The notes under the pieces are model-generated. The model was not told the DNA's origin and searched no databases. It saw only the letters and a list, made by a program, of their open reading frames with translations. From Poecilobothrus nobilitatus (lineage: Eukaryota; Arthropoda; Insecta; Diptera; Dolichopodidae), in NCBI GenBank assembly GCA_947095535.1, contig OX352773.1, positions 105,725,948 to 105,789,947 of the forward strand: a DNA stretch of 64,000 bases. Direction: 5' to 3'. Of this stretch, positions 41,775-55,190 are shown piece after piece. Position 1 is the stretch's first letter, and each line of letters begins with the position of its first letter. The translations under genes and the position numbers were made by a program.

Positions 41775-44700
41775 GGTTGGTTGGTTGGTTGGTTTACGTG
41801 GCTGGTCCTGTCAACCATGACAAGAGCACAATTAGCGCGTTAGCACTGTTTTACTACCACCTTCGTGACCACAAGGCTTATGTTTAGGCTATAACGGATT
41901 TAATTTCAGATCAATTTCCCGGCATTCAGGAACCTTACCATTTCTGCAGATTGCTTAGACGCTAGATCGCTAAGATCGTTAAATTCATGGCTACCCAGTG
42001 CTGCTCTTCTGGCTCTGGCCAGTGCTGGGCATTTACACGTGAAGTGTATAATGGTTTCTTTCTCATTCTGTTCACCACAACTTCAGCATGATGTGTTGAA
42101 TGGAATACCTAATCTAGCCGCATGTTCGCCAATTCTTAAGCTCGTCAGAGCATATTCTGACAAGCTTGGATGCTATCATCGCAGAGTTAAGAGCCGCGAT
42201 TGCTGCTTGGCTATCAGTGACAATGGCAATGCTTCCCCCCAGAGAAGTATTGCTCCTAAGTATTTGGCATGCTTTCCAGATTTCTAGCATTTTAGCTTGA
42301 AATACACTGGATTTATTGGAAAGTCTGAAAGCATATTCTATTTTGTGTTTTTTTGAGTAGACACCAGCGCCGACACCGCAGTCCATTTCTGACCCATCAG
42401 TGAAGAGTGTGATGTCTACTTCACCCAAGGGGTTTCCTTGTCACCATTCTCTTCTTGATGGAATCTTTACTTTGAAATTCTTAACAATTTCCAAACTTGG
42501 AATAGTGTAGTCTGTGGAATCTGGCAGATCCCAAGCTGTCGAGCTTAGAATACTGCTATGTCCATAAGGTTTTGTGCGCCAGTGGCCATTTTCTCTGAGT
42601 CTGACCGCACTACAACAGGCTAGAAATTTTATATGGAGATCAACGGGGAGGAGATAAAGAAGTGCATCTAGTGCATTACTTGGTGTCGACCTCAACGCAC
42701 CTGTAATGCCTAGACATGCACCTCTCTGTACCTTACCAAGTTTAGTTCGGATGTACTCCTTCTCCAGCCCTGACTACCAGACTAATGATCCGTAGGTAAG
42801 AATGGGGCATACTATAGCTGTGTACATCCATAAAGCCATTCTTGGCGTTAATCCCCATTTTTTACCTAACATTTTCCTACAAGAATACAGGGCTACACAT
42901 TCCTTTTTGGCTCTTTCTTGACTATAAAGTCTCCACTTCAGTTTCGTATCAAGAACCACTCCTAGATATTTGACATTGGGGGTTAAATTCATATATACAC
43001 CATCCAGTCTAGGCTTGATGAATTACGGTATCTTTGTTCTGTTTGTGCATTAGCTCAGTTTAGGATTGACGCAGAGGCCACATCCATTGGCCCATCTACT
43101 AACCCTTCTTAAAGCTCTTTCCATAATTGCACTAATTATGTTAAGAAACTTTCCAGACACTAATACTGCTCTCTGCGTATGCAATGGCTTTGATTCCCTC
43201 ATCTTGAAGTTCTTTCAGTATTCCATTCATTACTAGAAGCCACAGTAGTGGTGATAATACCCCGCCTTGGGGTGTGCCTCTACTTACTCTTCTAGTAATT
43301 TTATGGTTACCACGTTCCGATTGGATCTCTCTTGATTGCAACATATTAACAATCCACTGACTAAGGACAGTTTCTGCCCCTAGTTCTTCCAGTGAATTCT
43401 GTATGGTCGCTACATGTACATAATTGAAGGCTCCTTCTATGTCTAAAAAGGTAGCTAGCTAATGTATATTCCTTATACTAAATCTATTGTTCCACGTCCC
43501 GCACTAGTTCACTGAGTGCAGTCTCTGTTGACTTACCCTTACAATAGGCATGTTGGTACTTACATATGTACTCTCTAGTACTCTTCTAAGCTCTAACTCG
43601 AGTGTTCTTTAGAGAGTTTTCAATAAAAAGGATGATAGACTGATCGGTCTAAAATCTTTAGAGGTTTCGTGCCCCCTTTTACCAGCTTTTGGTATAAAGA
43701 TCACATTCACCCGCCTCCATTGCAGGGGAATATGACCAAAAATTAGGCTGCTTCTGAACAGCTTAGTAAATAATGGAACTACAAGCCCCTTCATTTCTTA
43801 CAGCATTTTTGGAAAAATATCGTCTAAACCTGCGGCTTTGTATGGAGCGAAGTTATCAATTGCCGAGGCAACATTTTCCTCCGTTATAACTGAGTTAACC
43901 CAGTCGTCAGGGCCACTTTGGACTCTAGTGTCAACCGCTTGGTTAATCACATGAGCGTCCTCAATGCACCCTGTAAAATGGGTAGACACCAAAAGATCTA
44001 GGGTTTCCTTGGCGGAATCAGTCCAATTCCCTTCCGTAGTTCTCAGGAAGGAAGGATTGGAGTGTTCTCTAGGTAAAACTCTGCTAAGTCTTGCTGAGTC
44101 TCTAGTACTTTCAATTGATTCACAATAATTCTTCCAGGATTGGTTTTTGGCCAGTCGGATTGCTCTCTTATATTCTCTAAGTTGGTCCTTATAGAGTTGC
44201 CATTTATTCTGCCTGTAGCAGATATTGTAGGCGTCCCTAGTCTCCTTTCTTAGGTCACTTAAGTTCTCATTGCCACTTTGAATGAGACCTCCATGGCGCT
44301 TGTAAACATGTCAGTTCTCTTTTCTAACTCGTTTTCAGTTGCGATATCTGAGTTAACTATTACCAAAAGTTTTTTTCTAGCTACTTTTCTGGTTTTCTGG
44401 TTTCTGTAGGGTTTGGGATTTTCAGGCTTAATATTGATATTGAAGAGAATCCAATTGTGGTCCGAAAAAGACCTTTTCTTGGATACTCTCCATTTCTCTA
44501 TATTTAGGGTCTCGTCATTACTAATACATGTAATATCTAACACATCTGCCCAACCTGGAAAACTATCCGAGTTTGGTAATATGAAAGTAGGGTTACTGCC
44601 GCTATTGCATATATTTAGGTTGTTATTTAAAATAAAATCAAATAATTACTCACCTCGTTCATTCGTTTCCGAGCTAACCCATATTGTATGCCGTGCATTA

Positions 44701-45226
44701 GCATCACAGCTTGCGATCAATTTGCCACCTGTGGCAACTACCAACTGCTGAAACCGAGACGGTGGAGCAGGTTCGTCATGTGGTATGTACACGGAACTTA
44801 TATACACGCTCACATTGCTCCGCATCTCCAGTTTGACAACTGTCAAATCTTCATAACTAAAATTAGAACAGAGATGTGCACTTATATGTTTTTTAACTAG
44901 AATACAAGTTCTTGGCTTACCTATTTCCAAATCTACATTCTTGTAGTATAGATTATAGTCACAGGCGTTTAACCCTCTAATCTTAGAGGCGTTAACCCAA
45001 GGCTCTTGAATGAGGCCTATATCTAAGTTTTCCTCCCCTAGGAGAACTAGCAGATTATCCGAGGCGCACTTCGAGTGCCTTAGGTTAATCTGCACCACCC
45101 GCATCGCTTACTTCACAACGAGCTGCTGTAGACTCCTTGTCTATTGCCAAGTCTCCCATCAGCCCGCTTGCTTGCTCCAGGTGGTCTGTGTCTGGACTCC
45201 CTGGCTTGAATATATTTAGTTTGGTA
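41775..45226 (-). mobile_element. LOA-like non-LTR retrotransposon, 5' part deleted, copy B
   Basis: Same insertion as 6,441-11,290, with GGTT x5 at its 3' end. It ends at 45,226, where GGTA is followed by TTTTAGAAATTG. In copy A those flanks lie 1.86 kb apart (9,914 and 11,776). Lost: nearly all of ORF1 and the 5' UTR, plus the first ~480 bp of AT-rich DNA beyond the element. Because both copies share the insertion site and the lesion extends past the element's 5' end, this is a later deletion, not 5' truncation on insertion. Confidence 0.85.
41906..45104 (-). pseudogene. LOA-like ORF2, copy B
   Basis: Same domain order as in copy A. Endonuclease start 45,104-44,646; endonuclease end 44,543-44,259 with a local deletion near 44,395; RT pieces 43,992-43,609, 43,344-43,141 and 42,992-42,774; RNase H 42,428-42,114. 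Here the RT core is readable: RVSRGTPQGGVLSPLLWLL is intact, but the catalytic YADD position reads AYAESSIS, so both aspartates are gone. The C-terminus ends two residues earlier than in A (stop at 41,906). Confidence 0.85.
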
Positions 45227-46790
45227 TTTTAGAAATTGTTTTTCATAAATTTATAACTTTGTTTAATTGATTAGATTTAAAAAAAAAATTATTATAACAA
45301 TAATATAAATAATTATAACTTTATCAAAAATACACAAACTTTTACTTATGCTTAATTTTTAAATACATATAAATAAAATATTTTAAATGTAAAGTTAGAA
45401 AAGAAATTGGCAATAAAATTTTTGGTTAGTTTTTTTAGTGCAGAAGATTGCAGATTATTTTTCTTTATTTTGTTAATTCAATTTTCTTTATTTGCAAATT
45501 CATTGCAAATTCACAGGTAATTATTCTTTGATTAATTTAATAAATTTAGTTATATTATCTTCTATAAGGACTTTTGTCATATATTCCAAGCTTATTTTCC
45601 TCTGCCATAGTTGTGTACAAGGAATAAACCACACACGAACAATATGTTTACACCACTGTAAAATAAATGTTAAAAATTATAAATTATAATACTTTAACTT
45701 TAATTTAAATAAATATATGTATATAATTGTAATATCAATGAAATCAAAAGGTGTTTGTACCACATAAATTTGTTAGGAATCCCGCTAACTAGAATACAAA
45801 ACAATACACTTCATCAAACTTATAATTAAATTGCATAATATTTTTTATAAATACAAGCCACGTTTCCTATCATTTTTCAAGATTTTGTAGAATCATTGCA
45901 TTTATTAATAAATACGTTCCTTCTATTTATAATTATATTTCAATTAATTTTACATTTGCGACATTATACCGGCTTGCTCTAGATTAGAAGAAAGGCTTAT
46001 CTAACATTAATTTTAAAATTTTATTTTTTGTTTTATTAAAATTATCATTTCGTAGTGTAATATGCGGTTTGTAAATGGATATAAAACTATCATAATGATG
46101 TCACATTTTCAAATTATAATATCTACATGGGTTTAAAAAAAAAAACGTTTTTTATTTAATTGGACCCTTAAGTAATTTATTGAATTTTTTCATAAAATTT
46201 CAGTATTATCAATTTTGAAGTTCCGAGTAGGTAATAAATGAAATTTGCAGAAATTTATAGAATTTTATTTTTATTTTTTACCTATCACAATAATTTTTAT
46301 AAGTTTGCATTCCTCTTCAAAATAATGAGAAACAACTAAAGCTTCGTGAAGCTTATGTGAAGTAAAAGTAGCTCTCTCATCAGCAAACGAAACAAATTGC
46401 TGAGCTCTGAGGATTTACTGTAATTATAATTGATTTCTCGAATTTACCATAATTAATTTTAAGGAATATTGAATGTTTATTTAGAAAGCCTTCTACAACT
46501 TTTTTTAGAAATGTTGGGAATTTACAGATAATCCTTAGTTGTTTTTCCAATAAATATCGAAGAACACCTTAACCTGCGCGAACACATTGTGCATCTCTGC
46601 CAATAAATGTGTGCTCTGTACAGTACATATGTACTAAGATTTAGGATAGATTATTTTTTAGTTAATTGAACACAACACAACCAATAACGATTATCGATCG
46701 AAACAAATTAATCAAAATATACGAACTTATAAAAACTATATCACGCCAATTCTATTGGTCCCTAAATTTTGGACACATTAAAGGGACCTG
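45227..46790. other. Gene-free AT-rich interval, copy B
   Basis: Counterpart of 11,776-13,330. No coding features seen. Confidence 0.6.
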
Positions 46791-46799
46791 ACAAAGAGT

Positions 46800-48497
46800 G
46801 AAGCGAAGGCCCCTGTTAAAAAAGTAGATTTCCAATTTCTTTTCTAAAAGAGTGAGCTAATGCGACATACAAATAGGGTTTGTATCTCTACTGTATTCGG
46901 TAAAGCTATTGAAACCTTGGTAAAATATCAATTACCTGCTCATTCGTATGATTCAAAAAATATGGTTAAACAACAATATGGATTCACAACAAAGTCTAGC
47001 ACACAGGCAGCGCTCTTTGATGTGTTAACAGAAATTTATGCTAATTTAGATCTGGATAAAAAAGTTGTTATGGTGTCGAGCGATGTTAAAATGCTTTTGA
47101 TAGCGTTGATAGAAACATACTAAAGAGAATACTTTATGAACACGGTATAAGGCGTAATGAATTCAAACGGTTCAAAAGGTACCTCAGTAATAGAACACAA
47201 TATGCGGAATATAGCTTAAAAAGTTGCCCTAAGCAAATTGATTTTGGAGTTATACAAGGTAGCTCACTTCGGCCAACGCTCTTTTCTATAAATATTAGTG
47301 GTCTATTATACAATTTAAAAATAAATAGAAAATAAAAAAAATTCGTAAATGTATGCGAATGATTTAGCAATGAGATATTCTAGATCCATAAGCGAAAAGT
47401 TACAAAAGTTAATAAATTAACGAACGAACATAAACTGCAGTTCATGATATTTAAAGGATAAAACCCAGTGACAAGGTACGAATTAAGCGTAATAATTATC
47501 AACTGGAAATGGCTACCAATATAAAATATTTGGGGGTAATAATATATGAGAAGTTGTGTTTCGAAAATCAAATTTGTGAACAGCTTTCAATAGGGAGCAA
47601 AATTGTGGGCAAATTTTTATTTTTTTTTGTAGTATAGTATATTTATTTATTTCTCATTTATTTCTCAAAAGAGCTGTTAAGCTACTAATTTAATTAATTT
47701 GTTATTTTATTAATTACAGATTTACCATAAAGTGCAATATTATAGAATAATTTTCCCAAATTAAGCGAATATAGACTTGAGTTAAGTTACTAAAGTTACT
47801 GAGATCATTTTAATCATATAATACAATTCATAAAATATGTTTAGAATTGTGAGATGTAATTTTTCTTTTTACTTTTAAATTTTTGACAATTTAAATATTT
47901 TAAATCAGATGGTAATATATTATATGAACGCATGCTACTGTTTATGGTATTGATTCCAATCCACCAAGTTGCAATTTAGGTGGATTGATATACATTAATA
48001 AGAGGGTTTCATACTGTATGAAAAGGTCATTGTATTTTCATATGTTGTACTCAATCATTGCATACGCCATACTTATTTGGGGAAATACGTACAACAAATA
48101 TATCAATTTACTACAAATAGCACAAAATAAACCTATTAAAAATCTATTTGGATACAAACGCAGAACGTCAACTCGAACAATTCATGAAAGGAACAAAATA
48201 TTACCAATCAATATTTTGATAAATACCATGCTTGCAACACATGTACACCAAATATGTCACAAAAACTTGGATACAAACATTAAGTCGGTTTTTAACAGTA
48301 AAATTCATTTTTCTGGAACAAGAAGTGCTAAGAACATTCGTATTGTTTCATCCAGGATGGGATTTAATAATCAAGGTGCTACACATATTAAAGCCTACAG
48401 AATTTACAATGCGCTACCTTCAGAAATAAAAAGTATACCTAATATAAATAAATTCAAGAAAAAGCTCAGTAAACAACTCTTTTTCAAGTCTACATAA
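46800..48497 (+). pseudogene. CR1-like non-LTR RT, copy B
   Basis: Counterpart of 13,340-15,039 with the same breaks. The open C-terminal stretch 47,985-48,497 differs from copy A at only two adjacent residues (LYSIIAYA versus LYLTIAYA). Confidence 0.75.
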
Positions 48498-48564
48498 ACT
48501 AAAAGCTGCTATAGTCTTATTTCTCATATTTAATTTTATTGCATTTTTTTATTTGGAGTAGGGT

Positions 48565-49730
48565 ATGCACATATATATAACAGGAGCAGACAAATACTAC
48601 GAAGAAAAGGCTTCTAGAAGAGGTTTTTCACTGCAGAATACGGGAAACACATCTGATTTTCGACATCAGGGTACGCAGAAACAATACCAGATATTACATT
48701 TGAGGCAGAAAATATTCCAGAAACAAAATATATGCGAAGAATTGCAAGGTTACACTGGTAGTGATGATCAGTATATATACTTCGAAATACGCACCGATGA
48801 AGAAGCAGAGCAGAAAATAATGAAGCAAACAACATTGCAAAATTCACACCATCTAAAGGAAAAGCAACGATAGAACTACATTTGTAGGGCGAGCAGCAAT
48901 GAATAAAATTACATACACATGCGCTGTATCGATAACTTTTAAATGAAATATACATAACAGGCAATCTCTAGACAGAAGAAATAGCGGTGGTGAAAAGGCA
49001 ATTTTTACATTTGCGCCCAATATCATAACGAAACTTTTTAAGCCGTTTTGGTGTCATACAGAAGAATCAGAAAAACTCTTCATACATAAAGAAAAGACAG
49101 ATCAGCAAGTGGAAGGCCTTCAGTACAGAGCTTAACGATTTTCCATGGGGGCTGTCATGAAGATAAAGGCATCAGTTACAGAATATCGAATGGAGGAGGA
49201 TATCATGCAAAATATTGTGGATAAGCTTTTGTCCAACACATCCAAGCAAATTCAAAGTACATAAACGTAGAGGTACCTTTATGTAACTTTCATTCAAAAT
49301 AAATTGTTATGAAGGTAACACTGAATATGAAGATCATCTTTAATTCAAAAAGTGTGTAGCCTTTAATCCAGCGCGATGGGTTGACTTGAACGAATCGTTT
49401 ATCCGCTCTTTCGGCATTGTGGCATATTTTTTAAGAATTTTTGAGGATAATCTACCTAATTGCTAGTACAAGAGGAATGGAACAAGAAGAAAATCAGTGT
49501 TCGTAGATGCAGCGCAGGGTGAAATTTTGGGCGTTAACTTATAGATATTGCTATATGACAGTCCATTTCGCATGTAAATACAGAACAACAATTCCGTCGT
49601 AGGACATGCAGATGACGGCTATCATCTCAGCTAGAGAGACAGACGAAGTACAAATTGAACTGTCATGTTAAGTTATAAGAAGGGTAAATTGATGGATGAA
49701 CAAGCATGTCTTGGAATTTTATAATACAGT
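48565..49730 (+). pseudogene. R1-like RT remnant, more complete copy (copy B)
   Basis: Counterpart of 15,107-15,850 but retaining the 422 bp lost there. The extra part reads KKRQISKWKAFSTELNDFPWG near 49,090-49,150, resembling the 'W...L...PWG' segment just N-terminal of the RT palm in R1-group proteins. EDIMQNIVDKLLSN follows. After 49,350 come FNPARWVDLNES, DAAQGEILG and the GHADD catalytic motif. Many in-frame stops; no ORF above ~100 codons. Confidence 0.6.
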
Positions 49731-49739
49731 TACGGTAAT

Positions 49740-51035
49740 TAAAATCATCCATTATAAATGGATAATAGGGAATAGGACACAATCACGTTTTTCAACATAT
49801 CACCAAGACAAAATACCGCTATTGTTAAAAATTCAGCTTTTCTTATAAAAATCTCGCTTTTCTGTAATTTGATTTGTTTATTTTTTATTACATGGAAAGA
49901 TGATAAATAAACAGCAAATATTTTTTTTATAAATATGGAATTTTATTATTATTATTTTCTATAGAAAAAAAAAAGAACAAATATTTTTATATTTTTGAAA
50001 TATTTATGCAAGCAAAATTAATTCGAGGGATATTTAGAGTTGGATCCAAAATCAGGATTATACCTTTTAGAATATTTATACATATGTATATGTGATATCT
50101 TCAATTACGGAGAGATTTGAGAGTGGAATTCAAAATTATAATTGTGGGGCTTTTCCATAGTATTTATATGCACAAATGAGATTCTCAAAAAAATTTACAT
50201 CTTTTTATAGTTTTTAATAAAGAAAAAACAACTAAAAAAGCGGGATTTTGGAAAGGAACTTTTCGTACCTCGTATAAATTTACCTCGAATTTTGTAAAAA
50301 AATTTTCATCATGCATTAAATCTTTCCTTAAGTTATTGTTATAGGCACCACCCTTATAGAGTAGGTGTTTATCATTACACTATCATTATTATTATAATTT
50401 AGCTTTATAGATATTTTTATAAAAAATTTTGTTTCTAAGCAGGGTTATAATATCTATCAATAAGCAATGTTGAAAATATCTACGTACTAATAATTATTGC
50501 AATACCATCATGCTGAGAAAGTTCTCTATCGTATCTGTTGTTACTATTAATACTTTTATTTGAGTTAAATGATTTCACTTATTATTGGAACTATCACTAC
50601 TATGACTATGAGTCATAAAATTCAGGTTTTTTGTTAAGAATGTTTTGTTCATACAAAATAAAATTTTTGCGTTTTAAAAAAAAATGTTTATGTTAATCCA
50701 TCAATAATCTGATATAAAACCTGTTTACTTTGGTTTCTATTTAATTTAGCAAATTTTTGCAATGAAATGCAATAATTAATCATAATAAAGAATATTATTT
50801 TACCTAAGTGATATTTAGGTCAATTATAAAGTTATTTGACTACCAAAATAAGAATTCATTAATATGCAGTTTATATAACGTAATATTTTTAATTTATATA
50901 ATAAGTTGAATTTTGAAAAGTTTTGTAAATTAAAGTCAAATGCAATAAAATAAATTAGAAATTTTTAAAAATAATTAAAATAAACTTTCTGAAAAAAGAG
51001 GTAAGTATATCTATATCCATATCTAAATATAATAA
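49740..51035. other. Gene-free AT-rich interval, copy B
   Basis: Counterpart of 15,860-17,150; nothing coding seen. Confidence 0.5.
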
Positions 51036-51042
51036 AAGACAA

Positions 51043-51060
51043 GCTGCTGCTGCTGCTGCT
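51043..51060 (+). repeat. (GCT)n microsatellite, copy B
   Basis: Six GCT units against seven in copy A. Confidence 0.95.
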
Positions 51061-51084
51061 GATTAGCGTGTCTTACTGTTATGT

Positions 51085-53872
51085 TAAATGTTAATTTAAC
51101 AAATGTTATGCTATGAAAAGAAAGAAACGTACATCTGATATTTACGTACATAACAGATAGAAAAAAATAAATATTAAAATGTTATATAAAAAGAAAGAAA
51201 AAACAAGTAAATGTAACAGTAAGTCGACGCAACCGACTTATTTATACCCTACACCTAAAAAATTCAAATTAAATTAAAAATCCATAAGATATTTTAGTTA
51301 GGTATTTAATATAAGCTAAAAAAAATAAATGCTTTTACAACCTTTGTACAAAATTTCAGATTTCTATCTTTATTAAATTCGAAGATATGCTTGTAAGGTC
51401 TTGGGAAGTGTGTGAAGGCACCCGGATCACCACCCCAATTCATCTCAAATTTTAGAGACATCATCAGAACAGGGGAGAATACTCTTATATCAAATTTCAA
51501 GTTTTTATATTTATTAATTTCGAAGATATGCTTGTTCGGTCTTGGGAGTTGTGTGGGAGATCCCCGAACAACCATTCCACTTCATCTGAAATTTTAGGCA
51601 AATCAGGGATTCAGGAAACAACACCCTGGTATCAAATTTGCAGTTTCTATCTTTATTAATTTCGAAGATATGCTTGTTCGGTTTTGGGAGTTGTATGGGA
51701 GGTACCCGAACGATCACTCCAATTCATCTCAAATTTTAGGCAAATCAGGGATTTAGGAAACAGCACCCTCGTATCAAATTTGAAGTTCCTATCTATATTA
51801 ATTTCGAAGATATACTTGTTCGGTTTTGGGAGTTGTATGGGAGGTATCCGAACAGCTCCTCCAATTCATCTCAAATTTTGGACAAATAAATGATTCAGGA
51901 AACAACACCCTAGTACTAAATTTGAAGTTTTTATCATTATTAATTTCGAAGATATGCGTATTCTGTTTTGGGAGTTGTATGGGAGGTACCCGAACGCATG
52001 GTCCGATTTCGCCCATTTACAATCCCCGCCTTACCTTAGTCATTGTTAACCTACAGTATAAATTTCATCAAGATAGCATCATTATTTTTTGAGTTATCGT
52101 GCGTACGGACAGACGGACGGACGGACGGACGGACATCGCTAAATCGACTCAGGCGGTGATCCTGATTCAGAATATATATACATGTCTATACCTAACTCAC
52201 TTCCTTTTGGTGGTTACAAACACCATACCAAAGTTAATATACCCTATACTTAATGTGTAGGGTATAACAAGGCACTGTGTAAATCAAAGTTTTTAGAAGG
52301 TCGCATTTTAAGTAGAACATAATAAAATTACAATAATATTCTTATTTAAATTTTGAATTTTGCTATGCCACGTTTTCTTAATGCCACAATATAATATAAA
52401 ACAATGTAACAATCAGAAGTTCAGACCATAATATAGATATGTATATGAATGAACATATGAGTATATATGTATGTAGTTATAGATTAATTATTTTTTAATA
52501 CCAACAAATATATTAATATGAATGGACGGTAAATGTAAACGAACAAGAAAAATTTAGAATATTCTATATGTAATAAATTTCTATTTTTTAAATAGACTGT
52601 ATGTATAAATTTAATATTGAAAAGCTATGAAAAGAAAGAAACGTAAATCTGACATTTAGGTACGTAACAGATAGAAAAAAAGAAATATTAAAATGTTATG
52701 CTATGAAAAGAAAGAAAAAATAAGGTAGTGTATAAATCAAAGTTTTTAAAGGATCGCATTTTTAAGTAGAACATTATAAAATTGCAATAATATTTTTATT
52801 TAAATTTTGAATTTTGCTATGTAACAGTTTCTTAATTTTTTAAAAATCTTGCCACAATATAATATAATACAATGTAACAATCAGAAGTTCAAACCATAAT
52901 ATAGATATGTATATGAGTAAATATATGAATATATATGTATGTAGTTATAGATTCATTATTTTTTAATACCAACAATTATATTTATATGTAAATGGTAAAT
53001 GTAAACGAACAAAAAAAATTCAGAATGTTCTATACATAGGTAATAAATTTATATTTTTTAAATAGGCTGTATGTGCTACTATAAAACCTTCAAATTTAAA
53101 AAAAAAAATAAAAGAAATCTTTTATACTTTCCAATCAAAAATATCAATAGGTATATGAATATGCGTATGGGTATTAGTTATAGATTTATTATTTTTTATT
53201 TTAAAGTAACATAATATCAATTAATAGCAACCATTATGTTTATGTATGCAATTATACATATGAATGGGCGGTAAACATAAACGAACAAAAAAATTTAGAA
53301 TTTTCTATAGGTAATAAATTCCTATTTTTTAAATAGACTATGTATAAATTTAATATTAAAAAAAAAAGAAATACTTAGCTTACCTAAATAACAGAAAACA
53401 AAATAAAAGTAAAATGTAATACTGCGAGGAAAAATAAAAACGAATAGAAAAAAGAGAACAAAAAATGTTACTTTGATTGTTTTTAAATATTTTTAAAGTT
53501 TATTTCTTATATATACATGCACATCTGATTTTTACTCACATAACAGATAGAAAAAAATAACTATTAAAATGTTATGATTTTAAAAGAAAAAAACATACCT
53601 CTGATATTTACGTACATAACAGATAGAAAAAAGAAATATTAAAATGTTATGCTTTTAAAAAAAATAAACGTACATCTGATATTTATGTACATAAGATAGA
53701 AAAAAAGAAATATTATTAAAATGTTATGCTATGAAAAGAAAGAATAATCAAGGCAGTGTATAAATCAAAGTTTTTAAAAGATCGCAATTTTTAAGTAGAA
53801 ATAAAGAACATTATAAAATTGCAATAATATTTTTATTTAAATTTTGAATTTTGTTATGTAACGTTTTAATTT
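51085..53872. repeat. Diverged ~450-550-bp tandem repeat, copy B
   Basis: Counterpart of 17,205-19,990, interrupted by DINE element 2 at the same place. Units begin near 52,270, 52,722 and 53,750. Confidence 0.75.
51201..52268. mobile_element. DINE-1-like element 2, copy B
   Basis: Same insertion as 17,321-18,388 with the same ~142-bp units and subterminal inverted repeats; only single-base changes seen. Confidence 0.8.
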
Positions 53873-55190
53873 TTAGCACATTTCCAAAAAAATTTTGAAA
53901 AAATGTGCTAATTAGTTTCACTCTGTCCGTCCGTCCGTCTGTTTACAAAACTTCTACACCGTTAAAGATAGAGAAAAAAATTTTAACATTTTAACCATGG
54001 GTAGGTCTCATAAAAAAAATAATTTTGTGGAACAACTTTTTCATGTAGCCCCACCCATTACAGAGCTACAGCCCCTCAAACTTTGAAAAAGCCCTAATTT
54101 TAAATGCATATATCTTATGATCTGCTTAAGATTTTTTCAATCTGAAAACGTCATTCGACAGGTATTTTTTTTTAACTTTGTAAATTAATATCAAAATTAC
54201 ACAATTTTTTTAAATTTAGTATTTAAATTTACCGTTATGTGAAAACCAAATTTTGCATGATTTTCCTACTTTCATAACTCCGGCACGCTTTTAGATAGAG
54301 GCTTGAAATTTTGAGGCAAGAAAGAACTTTTAGAATTAGTATAAGTTTGCTCAGAAAATTTTTTTGAACCACCCCCTATTTATGAGCTATTAGGGCTTAA
54401 AAATTTAAAATTTGCTATTTTTAAACACCTGCAACTTAGGAATATGTACACATTTTACTTCTACAAGATATAAAAATTAAAGCTACAGTAATATATTTTT
54501 ACGTGTGTTAAAGGTTTATTTTAGTTGTAGAGGATTCCACAGTTGTAGCTCTTCAAAATTGCGAAAAAGCTCCATTTTCAGATGTATATATCTCAGGCTC
54601 TGCGTAATAGTTTTGCAATCTAAAACCGCCAGAAGATCGAAAATTTTATTATCTATATAAAACAGTATTAAAATTATGTAATATTTTGTAATTTACTATT
54701 TCAATTTACCGTTATGTGAAAACCACATTTTGCATGAAATTTCTTTTTTTATAACTCCGGCACACCTATAGATAGGAACCTGAAATTTTGAGACAAGAAA
54801 GAACTTTTAGAATTAGTATAAGTTTCCTCAGAAAATTTTTTGGTAGCGTCCCCGCTTTAAGAGTTATTACGCCTCAAAAATTGAAAATTTGCTATTTTTA
54901 AACACTTAGGCGTAACTTAGGCGCCCGTAAAAATTTTTCTTCAGCAAGGCATGAAAATTAAAGGTTCAATAATATATTTTTACGTGTGTTAACGGCTTTT
55001 CTTAGTTATATAGGATTCCGGACTTACGGCCCCTCAAAATTTCAAAAATTTCACATTTTTTCTTATTACATGAAATTTTCAAATTTTTGTGCAAGTCACA
55101 CTTCTAAACCGTTTGTATTAAGTTTTACAAATGTGCGCTTTTAAAAACCGTTGGTTTTCACTCTACCTTGTTCAAAAATCTTGCTACGTA
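53873..55190. repeat. Hairpin-ended Helitron-like repeat with ~477-bp tandem units, copy B
   Basis: Begins with the same TTAGCACATTT/AAATGTGCTAA stem. It continues past the duplication edge at 54,533. The block TTATGTGAAAACCA...CTCCGGCAC...AAGAACTTTTAGAATTAGTATAAGTTT...TTTTTACGTGTGTTAA occurs at 54,236-54,520 and again at 54,713-55,000, a period of about 477 bp. A third partial unit follows. No coding. Confidence 0.65.

Larger units (their letters stand above)
35617..54533. repeat. Large duplicated block, copy B
   Basis: Second copy of 1-20,653 in the same orientation. Unlike copy A, its left side runs back without a break into the 5' part of PolB-2 (34,491 onward), so the duplicated unit extends further left than base 35,617. 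It ends at 54,533, after which the same hairpin-bearing repeat simply continues. Copy B therefore looks like the intact right boundary and copy A the one cut at a junction. Differences from A: a deletion of LOA ORF1 and 5' UTR at 45,226, 422 extra bases at 48,900-49,321, 244 fewer bases in DINE element 1, and single-base and microsatellite changes. Confidence 0.95.

Noticed and set aside
48614..48964. 116-codon Cys-rich minus-strand ORF
   Set aside because: Antisense of the R1-like remnant; copy A lacks half of it and the plus strand gives the RT-like reading.
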